From G963663615 sp963663615 (GTDB taxonomy: Bacteria > Bacteroidota > Ignavibacteria > Ignavibacteriales > Melioribacteraceae): a DNA stretch of 64,000 nt. Each line of letters starts with the position of its first letter. The stretch's first letter is position 1. Below, in pieces: positions 9,376 through 16,775 of this stretch. Position numbers and translations under genes: made by a program. The stretch is taken from the NCBI GenBank assembly GCA_963663615.1, contig OY760517.1, positions 186,001-250,000 of the forward strand. Reading direction: 5' to 3'. The notes below the pieces were generated by a model. It was not told the origin of the DNA. It worked only from the letters and a program-made list of their open reading frames with translations, and searched no databases.

Positions 9376-11484
9376 CTAATCAAACAATTTCCAGGAAAAG
9401 CCGAAACGCATACCACTTGACTGCAACGGGTAGTAGGGAACAATGTAATGATTGCGGTTAAGGAAATTTTCGAATACAAAATAGATAATCGCAGCTTCCT
9501 GTATTTCACCGGCAAGGAAATAATCTAGGGTAAAACCACGGCGAGTAAATTTATCCCGGGTATAATTCAGACTGCCATCTTGCTGGTAATAATTAAGTTT
9601 AACGGAACGTTCGGCATCATAGGTAAAATATCGTTGGTAATCATTATAATAAAAATTGAATCCTGTTCTTAAATTTAATGCCCTTTGAAAGTGTATGTTG
9701 GAGTAATATATACCTCCGGTATATGTTATCGGTGCGAACAATTCATCATCAACACCATCATCCTGGTAAGTAAAAGAAAGATTTGAGAAGAACTGAATAA
9801 CCCATAATTTGCCATCAATATAAGCATTAGCACCAACATTTTTGAATGTTCGTTTAACATATCCGCCAAGCTCATTATGCAAAAAGGTAGAGTCTGTATG
9901 CACAGCATAGGGGATAAGTCTGTTATCCGTATTATTAAAATAAACACCAAGACGGGCATTTATATTACTGTAATTCCATTTTACACCAGCTTCAACAAGG
10001 TTATTGGTTTCACCGTTGCCACTACCATTGTAGTAGTGTCGCTCAATTTGGTTATATGGTTTCTGAAAATGGGCAATGCCACCGTACAAATCAAAGCCAT
10101 AGAAAAGATCAAGGTTTATGTTACCACCAAAACCCTCGTAAAAATCACCATCATAAGAGGATAATTTTGCAAATGCCGAAATAGTTGAGTTATCAAGGAA
10201 ATCGAAAGTAAATTTTCCTGAGGCACTGTAATTAAGCAGGTAAATTTCCGGAACAGCCTGTTTAACGGTATCTATTAGTATTAAATTTTTATATAGTGCC
10301 GGTGCTGTAATATACTGGTTTTCCAAATTACCTGTCAGCTGAAGATCGAAACTGCTGTATTCGAGCTCAGTTAAAAGGTTGGCACCCGAATTTACATACT
10401 TGTTATCTGCAATACGCACCGGAAGGTTATCATATTTTCGCCATTCATTAACACGCATTTCATCAAGATTATTCTGATAGTAGAGTGTTAGATCGTTTTT
10501 AATGAATGTTCCAAAACTGTTAATTAGCTTAAGAGAAATATTGTGGGCAGTGTTTTTTTTGTAACGCGTGGATTCAATGCTTCCATAATACGGGTAATTT
10601 ACCGGTGCTTCCAAATTGCTATACATTATTTCATTTATATCGGATTCAAATATTTCGTTTCTGTTTACACCACCATTCATTTGAACATTAGTAGTATGGT
10701 AATCATACCTGAAGAACAAATTAAAATTGGGGTGAAGCAGGTATTTAAGTCGTAAACTTGTTTGCCATGAGCCGGCATTTGTATTTTCGAAAACACTGTT
10801 GGTAGTAGTGTTTGTAAAATGAAAAACACCATTAAGTTTTGGGGTAATAAAAGAACTAAACAGAACATCAACCAGGGCTTCATCGTTATTAGCCTGATGG
10901 TATCTTATTTTGGTTAACGGTTTTCCGTAAATTTTGTCTTTTGTGATTAAATTAACTACTGCCTGATTGGAAAAGTTGCCGTAGAGAAATCCTTCCGAAA
11001 TTGGTAAAACTTCAATTGAATCAGCCTGACCAAGTTGCATATCGTAGGCATCCATTGAATTTGTGATACGGCTATTCTGACTAATTCCATTTAGCATCCA
11101 GCTAATATTATTATAACCTTGTCCGTAAATAGTAACTTCGTTTGGCTGGCGGAATGAACCAAGGTTAAAATTATATCCGTATGGAATATATCGGAACAGG
11201 TCGCCCATATAACGATAATCAATCATATCGCTTTTTTCGCTATTAAGTATAAACGATGTGTTTTTGTTACCAAGTGCAGTAACAAGCAACGGACGAATAG
11301 TATCTGTTTTTACGGTTAACGAATCGGAATGTAATAATGAATCGGCAACAACAAGCGAGTCTGAAATTGCAAGCGAATCAGTAATAGCAAGAGCAGAATC
11401 AGCCACAGTTGTTTGTGCAGAAATAGTAGTTATTAAAATGGTCAGGAAAAAAAGTGTTAATAAAAATTTCACGTAGTTTACCAA
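9376..11484 (-). CDS. TonB-dependent receptor-like outer-membrane beta-barrel protein
   Basis: Outer-membrane protein of 702 aa with a signal peptide ending ISAQ. A low-complexity stretch of repeated DSL/ADSL units follows (about residues 28-62), then a TonB plug-like domain (VTIYGQGYNNISWMLNGI; ADSIEVLPISEGFLYGNFS) and a long beta-barrel of alternating aromatic strands ending in WKLFD. The plug motifs match TonB-dependent receptors. However, there is no carboxypeptidase-like N-terminal domain and no SusD partner, and the barrel is short for the family. It could be a putative porin or small-ligand receptor. It is a single gene. Confidence 0.75.
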   Translation of the reverse strand: MVNYVKFLLTLFFLTILITTISAQTTVADSALAITDSLAISDSLVVADSLLHSDSLTVKTDTIRPLLVTALGNKNTSFILNSEKSDMIDYRYMGDLFRYIPYGYNFNLGSFRQPNEVTIYGQGYNNISWMLNGISQNSRITNSMDAYDMQLGQADSIEVLPISEGFLYGNFSNQAVVNLITKDKIYGKPLTKIRYHQANNDEALVDVLFSSFITPKLNGVFHFTNTTTNSVFENTNAGSWQTSLRLKYLLHPNFNLFFRYDYHTTNVQMNGGVNRNEIFESDINEIMYSNLEAPVNYPYYGSIESTRYKKNTAHNISLKLINSFGTFIKNDLTLYYQNNLDEMRVNEWRKYDNLPVRIADNKYVNSGANLLTELEYSSFDLQLTGNLENQYITAPALYKNLILIDTVKQAVPEIYLLNYSASGKFTFDFLDNSTISAFAKLSSYDGDFYEGFGGNINLDLFYGFDLYGGIAHFQKPYNQIERHYYNGSGNGETNNLVEAGVKWNYSNINARLGVYFNNTDNRLIPYAVHTDSTFLHNELGGYVKRTFKNVGANAYIDGKLWVIQFFSNLSFTYQDDGVDDELFAPITYTGGIYYSNIHFQRALNLRTGFNFYYNDYQRYFTYDAERSVKLNYYQQDGSLNYTRDKFTRRGFTLDYFLAGEIQEAAIIYFVFENFLNRNHYIVPYYPLQSSGMRFGFSWKLFD

Positions 11485-11625
11485 AATCTTATAATTTCTG
11501 TTTTTATATTAGCAAATTAAATAATAAAGCTTGTTCCGGAAGCAAATATAGCCTTTGTAACAACAAGTTTTGTTATTTTAATGAATAAATTTAATCATTG
11601 CAGTATTTATAAATAAGAGAAAAAT

Positions 11626-12657
11626 ATGTTGTTCAGGAATTACCGCTTTTTAATATCCCTAAGTATGTTACTTTTTATCGCATCAGCTTGTTCCATTATG
11701 GAAAATAAATTGCATTCCATTGAAGGTTTTACAATGGGTACAACTTATTCGATAAAAATTAACAACAATGATCTGGATAATGAAAACACAGCTAAACTAA
11801 AGAAGGAAGTAGATAGCGTTCTTGCGGAAATAAACCGTGAAATGTCAACTTACCAGGCTGATTCGGAAATCACATTATTCAATAAATCGGAAGATACAAC
11901 CTGGACAGAAGTATCGAAAGATTTTGTTAGGGTTATAAAGCTTGCACAAAAAATATCGAATAAATCTGGTGGTGCGTTCGATGTTACTGTGGGTCCCCTT
12001 GTAAATTTATGGGGGTTTGGTCCCGGAAATTCAAGAAGAATTGTTCCACTTGAAAAAGAGATAACAAAAGCGAAGAAAGCAATTGGTTACAAATATTTAC
12101 AAGTTAATGATTCGCTCGGAATTAAAAAGAATATCCCACAGCTATATATTGATCTTTCTGCTATTGCAAAAGGATATGGTGTTGATAAAATTTCTGAGTT
12201 TTTACTTGCCCGTGGTTATAACAATCATTTGGTTGAAATAGGTGGTGAGGTTAGAACTGCCGGTGTAAATCATAAAAACAATAAATGGCAGATTGGTGTT
12301 CAGACACCAGATAATACTAATTCAATACAGAAGGTATTGAATATTTCGGATATAGCTGTTGCAACTTCGGGCGATTACCGTAACTATTTTGAAAAAGATG
12401 GCATAAGATACTCGCATACAATTGATTCACGCTCAGGTAAACCAATAACTCATAAGCTTGCTTCAGTTTCTGTAATGAATAGTTCCTGCGGTGCTGCCGA
12501 TGCTTATGCTACTGCGATTATGGTGCTTGGTCCGGAAGAGGGCTACAGTTTTGCAATAGAAAATAAACTTGATGTTATGCTTATCATCAAGTCTGGTAGT
12601 TCATTCAAAGTTAAAACAACTCCCGGTTTCGAAAAATATCTGGATGTTATTGAATAG
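11626..12657 (+). CDS. apbE: FAD:protein FMN transferase ApbE (lipoprotein)
   Basis: Transfers FMN from FAD to threonine residues of periplasmic flavoproteins such as Rnf/Nqr subunits. Length 343 aa, usual for the family. The lipoprotein signal peptide ends in the lipobox IASAC. Family motifs are visible: FTMGTTYSIK near the start, DLSAIAKGYGVDKIS, EIGGEVRTAG and the Mg2+/FAD region HTIDSRSGKPITH. No Rnf or Nqr genes are in the window, so its target flavoprotein is elsewhere. A HAD phosphatase gene starts 14 bp downstream, so the two are probably co-transcribed. Confidence 0.93.
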   Translation: MLFRNYRFLISLSMLLFIASACSIMENKLHSIEGFTMGTTYSIKINNNDLDNENTAKLKKEVDSVLAEINREMSTYQADSEITLFNKSEDTTWTEVSKDFVRVIKLAQKISNKSGGAFDVTVGPLVNLWGFGPGNSRRIVPLEKEITKAKKAIGYKYLQVNDSLGIKKNIPQLYIDLSAIAKGYGVDKISEFLLARGYNNHLVEIGGEVRTAGVNHKNNKWQIGVQTPDNTNSIQKVLNISDIAVATSGDYRNYFEKDGIRYSHTIDSRSGKPITHKLASVSVMNSSCGAADAYATAIMVLGPEEGYSFAIENKLDVMLIIKSGSSFKVKTTPGFEKYLDVIE

Positions 12658-12671
12658 TTGCAGGATTTTAA

Positions 12672-13283
12672 ATGAGTAAATTTAGTGTTATTGTCTTCGA
12701 TCTTGGTAATGTGCTTATTCCATTTGATTACTCAATTACAAAACGCCGCATTAACGAAGTGGAAGAAGGTTTGGGTGATTTGTTTGAACAACGATATATT
12801 GAGAATATGCCCCTTTACAAAAGTTATGAAAAGTGGGAACTCACCGATGAGCAGTTCCTTGATGAAATGATGAAAATGGCTGACGGTAAACTTGAGCGGG
12901 AACAATTTTGCCGTTTTTGGTCAGAGATCTTTACGGTAAATGAAGATGTAGCCTCACTACTTCCAAAACTTAAGGAAAACTATACACTGGTTCTTCTTTC
13001 CAATACTACGCATATACACCAGAAGTATGGCTGGGGTGAGTATAGTTTTCTTGAGCATTTCGATAAGCTGATACTTTCGCATGAAGTGGGAGCCTACAAA
13101 CCAGAAGAAAAAATTTATCGTGCCGTGGAAGCTTTTACAGATAAACCATCAAATGAACATTTTTTTACAGATGATATTGCAGAATATATTGAAGGTGCCA
13201 AAAAGTGCGGTTGGGATGCTGCACAGTTTACCGGCTATGAAAATCTGGTAAAAGAACTAAAAAAAAGGGAAATACTATTTTAG
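12672..13283 (+). CDS. HAD-superfamily phosphatase (HAD-IA, YihX-like)
   Basis: Small-molecule phosphatase of 203 aa. Motif I is VFDLGNVLIPFD (residues ~8-19; nucleophile Asp), motif II LLSNTTH, motif III K in GAYKPEEKIY, and motif IV FFTDDIAEYIEGA. The DLGNV form of motif I and the length resemble YihX-type glucose-1-phosphate phosphatases and epoxide-hydrolase-like HADs. The substrate is not determinable. It follows apbE by 14 bp and probably shares its transcript. Confidence 0.82.
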   Translation: MSKFSVIVFDLGNVLIPFDYSITKRRINEVEEGLGDLFEQRYIENMPLYKSYEKWELTDEQFLDEMMKMADGKLEREQFCRFWSEIFTVNEDVASLLPKLKENYTLVLLSNTTHIHQKYGWGEYSFLEHFDKLILSHEVGAYKPEEKIYRAVEAFTDKPSNEHFFTDDIAEYIEGAKKCGWDAAQFTGYENLVKELKKREILF

Positions 13284-13379
13284 TATTGAGAGTGTAAACT
13301 TGGAGGTATAAAGTCTGTTTTAAAGTCCGGTAGTTTTCCGTATAATTACCTCCTGTAAACTGGTTCTAATTTTCCCCTC

Positions 13380-13408
13380 TTGACAAATCAATAATACTAT
13401 ACTATATT
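13380..13408 (+). promoter_or_regulatory. Sigma-70-type promoter upstream of the MarR gene
   Basis: TTGACA (13380-13385) and TATATT (13403-13408) are separated by 17 bp and sit 22 bp before the MarR ATG. This is a near-consensus housekeeping promoter. The AT-rich spacer contains the repeated ATACTAT/ACTATAT, a plausible place for autoregulation, which is an inference. Confidence 0.55.
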
Positions 13409-13430
13409 TTGATTGTACAAAAAATGAACT

Positions 13431-13862
13431 ATGGATTGCAGTAAATTGACCAAAGCAGAAGAACTTAAAAATTATATTGAACGCATGATGCACAGGTTAA
13501 TGATTCTTGAAAATCATTTCCTTGAAAAGCAGGCAGCCGGATTAAGTATGACCGAGCTTAAGGTTTTATGCTTTGTTGGTAAGGTTGAAAGGTGCATAAT
13601 CCGTGAAATATGCGATCATTTGCTTATTCCTAAAAACAACATGACTGCAATTATTAACAAGCTTTACAGAAAAGGACTTGTAAACAGGGAACGAAGTGAA
13701 GAAAACAGACGTGTAGTTTATATATCATTAACCGAAACTGGTAAAGTTATATATCATGAAGAGATGCAAAATACACTTGAACTTGCCGAAGGTATGTTGA
13801 GCAGATTAAACGAATCGGAACAACAGCATTTGTTGACCTTGATAAATAAAATTGTCGGGTAA
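13431..13862 (+). CDS. MarR-family transcriptional regulator
   Basis: A 143-aa winged-helix regulator. The central HTH reads IIREICDHLLIPKNNMTAII (about residues 60-80) and the wing GLVNRERSEENRRVVYISLT is typical MarR (D/E-x-R-D/N-x-R). It starts 22 bp after a strong promoter-like sequence and lies 72 bp before an SDR oxidoreductase gene on the same strand. MarR proteins commonly repress themselves and a neighbouring oxidoreductase or efflux gene, so it probably controls the SDR and DUF2147 genes. The ligand is unknown. Confidence 0.88.
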   Translation: MDCSKLTKAEELKNYIERMMHRLMILENHFLEKQAAGLSMTELKVLCFVGKVERCIIREICDHLLIPKNNMTAIINKLYRKGLVNRERSEENRRVVYISLTETGKVIYHEEMQNTLELAEGMLSRLNESEQQHLLTLINKIVG

Positions 13863-13934
13863 ATTTTTTTGCCCCAAAAGTACAAAAGTTGAATAATAAA
13901 TAAAATGAATAGTATAAAAACAGGAGTAAAGTAT

Positions 13935-14744
13935 ATGAAACAAACAGTCTTTATAACCGGTTCGTCCTCTGGTATTGGATTGGAAACAGCAAAGCTTTTT
14001 AGTAAAAAAGGCTGGAATGTAATAGCTACGATGCGTAACCCGGAAAAGCGGGAAACGGAAATCCATGGAGTGGAAAATATTGATCTGATGCATCTTGATG
14101 TTACAGATATCAATTCTATTAAGTTGGCAGTGAAAACCGCAATCGCCAAATATGGTAAAATTGATGCACTTGTAAATAATGCTGGTTATTCGGCATTCGG
14201 ACCTTTTGAGGCATCCGATCCGGAAACTGTTCAACGGCAGTTCCAAACTAACGTATTTGGATTAATGGATGTTACCCGCGAATTTATTCCGCATTTTAAA
14301 GCCAACAAAAAGGGTAATATTATAAATATAGCATCTATTGGTGGTAAAATGGCTATGCCGTTGTTAAGCCTGTACCATGGTACAAAATGGGCGGTTGAAG
14401 GATTCACGGAATCACTATTGTTTGAACTTGCACCACTTGGTATTAAGGTTAAACTAATTGAACCGGGTCCAATTTTAACTGAATTTTATGGCAGGTCTAT
14501 GGATGTTATGAACAATTCCGATTTACCGGAGTATAATAAGCTACTGGATAAAGTTAATGAAGGTGTTACCGTAGGTCGCTCAATGTGGCTGCCGGCAAGT
14601 GGTGTAGCCAAAAAGATATACAAGGCTTCGGTTAGCCGCTCAAATAAACTTCGATATCCAACCGGGGCAATGGGTATGACAACCCTGCGAAAAATTTTAC
14701 CGGATGACTGGTTTATTAAAATCGTAAAATTGATAATGACATAA
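13935..14744 (+). CDS. Short-chain dehydrogenase/reductase (classical SDR)
   Basis: NAD(P)-dependent oxidoreductase. The ATG at 13935 (269 aa) is chosen over the one at 13905 because AGGAG lies 8 bp upstream and the protein then begins directly at the Rossmann strand. Visible motifs are TGSSSGIG (cofactor binding), NNAG, the catalytic Ser in IASIGG, and YHGTK (YxxxK). A basic residue after the first beta-alpha unit (MRNPEK) suggests NADPH. The substrate is unknown. The preceding MarR gene is the likely regulator and the DUF2147 gene begins 16 bp downstream. Confidence 0.9.
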   Translation: MKQTVFITGSSSGIGLETAKLFSKKGWNVIATMRNPEKRETEIHGVENIDLMHLDVTDINSIKLAVKTAIAKYGKIDALVNNAGYSAFGPFEASDPETVQRQFQTNVFGLMDVTREFIPHFKANKKGNIINIASIGGKMAMPLLSLYHGTKWAVEGFTESLLFELAPLGIKVKLIEPGPILTEFYGRSMDVMNNSDLPEYNKLLDKVNEGVTVGRSMWLPASGVAKKIYKASVSRSNKLRYPTGAMGMTTLRKILPDDWFIKIVKLIMT

Positions 14745-14760
14745 TAATAATGGAGTAAAA

Positions 14761-15213
14761 ATGCTCAAACAAGCTGTAATCCTATTTCTCTCGGTAATAT
14801 TTTTTACAAACATTAGTGCACAAGGCAACCCCGAAGCGGATGCTGTTACTGGTACCTGGCTTACCGCAAAGAAAGATGCCAAAGTTGAAATATATAAAGT
14901 TGATGGCAAATTTTATGGCAAGCTGGTGTGGCTAAAAGAACCATTTGATCCTGAAACCGGTAAGGAAAGAGTTGATAAACATAACCCTGATGATGAGCTA
15001 AAAACCAGACCTATGCAGGGATTGGAACTACTTAAAGACTTTGAGTATGACGAGGATAATGTTTGGGAGGATGGCGAAATTTACGACCCGAAAAACGGTA
15101 AAAATTATAGCTGCAAAATGACCTTATCCGAAGATGGCAAAACTCTTGAGGTACGCGGTTATATTGGCTTCTCACTCTTCGGCAGAACCGAAGTGTGGGA
15201 ACGAGCAGAGTAG
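14761..15213 (+). CDS. DUF2147 domain periplasmic protein
   Basis: Exported 150-aa protein with a signal peptide ending NISAQ. It shows the DUF2147 pattern: GTWLTAKKDAKVEIYK near the start, DPKNGKNYSCKMTL in the middle and a closing LEVRGYIGFSLFGRTEVWER. The family is a small beta-barrel of unknown function, often found beside lipid or redox genes. It follows the SDR gene by 16 bp with the RBS ATGGAG, so it is in the same operon and probably under the MarR regulator. Confidence 0.88.
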   Translation: MLKQAVILFLSVIFFTNISAQGNPEADAVTGTWLTAKKDAKVEIYKVDGKFYGKLVWLKEPFDPETGKERVDKHNPDDELKTRPMQGLELLKDFEYDEDNVWEDGEIYDPKNGKNYSCKMTLSEDGKTLEVRGYIGFSLFGRTEVWERAE

Positions 15214-15259
15214 AGTTGTAAATTAATTATGCAAACCTTCAATGCTCCGATTTAATATA

Positions 15260-15292
15260 AAACCTGCGAAGTTTTGGAAACTTCGTAGGTTT
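15260..15292. repeat. AACCTGCGAAGTT palindrome (bidirectional hairpin)
   Basis: Two 15-nt arms (15260-15274 and 15278-15292) pair at every position, one of them G-T, around a TGG loop. It lies between the convergent DUF2147 and BtuF-like genes and could terminate either. Near-identical arms recur at 27821 and 28610, so it is also a dispersed palindromic repeat. Confidence 0.75.
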
Positions 15293-15379
15293 AATGTCCA
15301 AAATCAAAGACTATCAAAATAATAGGGTAAGTTTGTTTGTAGTATTTTTCCCGTTAAGATACGAATAACCAATATTTTT

Positions 15380-16135
15380 TTAATTATTCACTCTGGGATA
15401 CATTACTTGCAATAGTTGTTTTGCACCTTCAACAAGATTGGGTCCCGGAGCATTTAACAATATTTCGTTTACTGCCACAACTTTTCTATTTTTAATTGCA
15501 GTAATATCTTCCCAGCCAGGGCGATTTAATATTTTCCCGGTATCAATTTTATCAATTCCAGCCCAGTTTACAATTATAAGTTCAGGGTCTGTATCAAAAA
15601 TTTCCGATTCTTTTATTTGTCTGCCCAACCTATCCGGAACAACTGTTCCGCCAAACAATTCAACTATTTCAGATACCCACATGGGTGCTGTCATTAATGG
15701 GTTATACCATTCCTCAATATAGACCTTTTGTGCGGGTTTATTTTCTGAAAGCTTAGCCATTCTAACCAGCTCGGATTGCATCCATTGCACCAACTTTTCT
15801 GCTTCAGTACCAGCATTGCAAATATTACCAATCATGTTGATGTGATTATATACGTCTTTCAGTTTTTGAGGATACAAACAAAGTACATTTAGCCCATTCT
15901 TTAGTAACTCGTCAATTTTGCCTGACTTATACGGAGTTGCAGCAATAACCAAATCTGGTTCTAACTCTGAAACCTCCTCCGCATTTACTGACCACGTGGT
16001 TCCCAGTTGCGGCAGATTGGAAATATCTGCTAACCGGTTGCAATAGCGACTAACAGCAATTAGTCTGTGTTGCTGACCCAATGCCACTATTGTTGCGGTA
16101 ATACTTGGCTCTAACGAAACGATTCTGTTTGGCAT
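15380..16135 (-). CDS. Cobalamin/metal-chelate binding protein, BtuF-like
   Basis: Periplasmic-binding-protein fold of the BtuF/FecB type (TroA superfamily). The ATG at 16135 gives about 251 aa beginning MPNRIVSLEPSITATIVALG, the exact start of the mature domain; a TTG at 16174 adds 13 unremarkable residues. Later motifs include PQLGTTWSVNAEEVSELEPDLV, IEEWYNPLM and NRPGWEDITAIKNRKV. There is no signal peptide with either start and no ABC transporter genes adjacent. It may therefore be a cytoplasmic cobalamin-binding protein of the kind annotated in many genomes, or have lost its leader. No cobalamin riboswitch was seen. Confidence 0.75.
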   Translation of the reverse strand: MPNRIVSLEPSITATIVALGQQHRLIAVSRYCNRLADISNLPQLGTTWSVNAEEVSELEPDLVIAATPYKSGKIDELLKNGLNVLCLYPQKLKDVYNHINMIGNICNAGTEAEKLVQWMQSELVRMAKLSENKPAQKVYIEEWYNPLMTAPMWVSEIVELFGGTVVPDRLGRQIKESEIFDTDPELIIVNWAGIDKIDTGKILNRPGWEDITAIKNRKVVAVNEILLNAPGPNLVEGAKQLLQVMYPRVNN

Positions 16136-16292
16136 ATCCAAATAACCCAAATTACTTAACCAAACCCTCGGCAAAGGTTATTATTGTAGCAATGCAATTC
16201 TGAAATTGTATAATCTTTACCTTAAGTTATTTCAATTATTACTGAAAAATAAACAAGCGGTTCAAATTAATCTAACTAATAGGGATAATTTT

Positions 16293-16775
16293 CTAATCAT
16301 CATGCTCGTTATTCTCATTTATTTTGCCTTTGTAAGTGACGGGCATTTTAAAGGTGGCTCTTAGTCCGGCGAGGAAATCTGCCCTATCTTGTTCCGAGAG
16401 ATTTGTTTCGGGGCGGGGTAGCGTGTATATCCAAAGGGGCATTTCACCTTCTTCGTACTCTTCTATTGCTTCCTTGCCCTGATGAGCCTTGTCATCACTC
16501 CATGTTGATACGTTAAAATGCTCACGTCCCTCATTAACATCGGATTGTACCAACCACGAAACTGGTGCAATATTACTGTAAAATGGATATTCGGTTTCAT
16601 TGCTGTGGCAATCACCGCATAGCCTGTAAAAAGTTTCTCTGGTTTGCGGTGAGTCCCACGCCGGTTCATTTATAACAGCAGGATTTGTATGCTCCCTTCC
16701 ATAGGGGATTAACTGGATTGCGATAAAAACAATTACAATAATTCCAAGAACTTTAAGTTTCATTTGGTTACCCAC
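16293..16775 (-). CDS. Haem-binding domain protein (single CxxCH cytochrome-like)
   Basis: A 160-aa protein with an N-terminal membrane anchor or signal (residues ~5-22). One c-type haem site, CGDCHSNE, is followed by the family's TEYPFYSNIAPVSWLVQSDV and the MPLWIYTL segment with a Met near the C-terminus, matching the short haem-binding domain family. GTG 16775 or ATG 16763 could be the start. The 5' 52 bp (16723-16774) are repeated exactly at 19227-19278 on the far side of the SIR2 gene, so its original upstream region has been separated from it. Confidence 0.82.
   Translation of the reverse strand: MGNQMKLKVLGIIVIVFIAIQLIPYGREHTNPAVINEPAWDSPQTRETFYRLCGDCHSNETEYPFYSNIAPVSWLVQSDVNEGREHFNVSTWSDDKAHQGKEAIEEYEEGEMPLWIYTLPRPETNLSEQDRADFLAGLRATFKMPVTYKGKINENNEHDD
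16723..16774. repeat. Direct repeat copy 1: 5' end of the haem-binding gene, SIR2 cassette boundary
   Basis: These 52 bp are identical to 19227-19278, same orientation, 2,504 bp apart. They cover codons 1-17 of the haem-binding gene. Outside the exact core, similarity continues weakly (AAAATTAGTTAG here against AAAATAAGTTAG at 19290-19301), as if two related but diverged upstream regions were present. Confidence 0.9.

Noticed and set aside
9376..11484. SusC-type polysaccharide receptor
   Set aside because: No carboxypeptidase-like N-terminal domain, short barrel and no SusD gene beside it.
15380..16200. Cobalamin riboswitch upstream of the BtuF-like gene
   Set aside because: No B12-box-like conserved stretch or long structured leader is visible.
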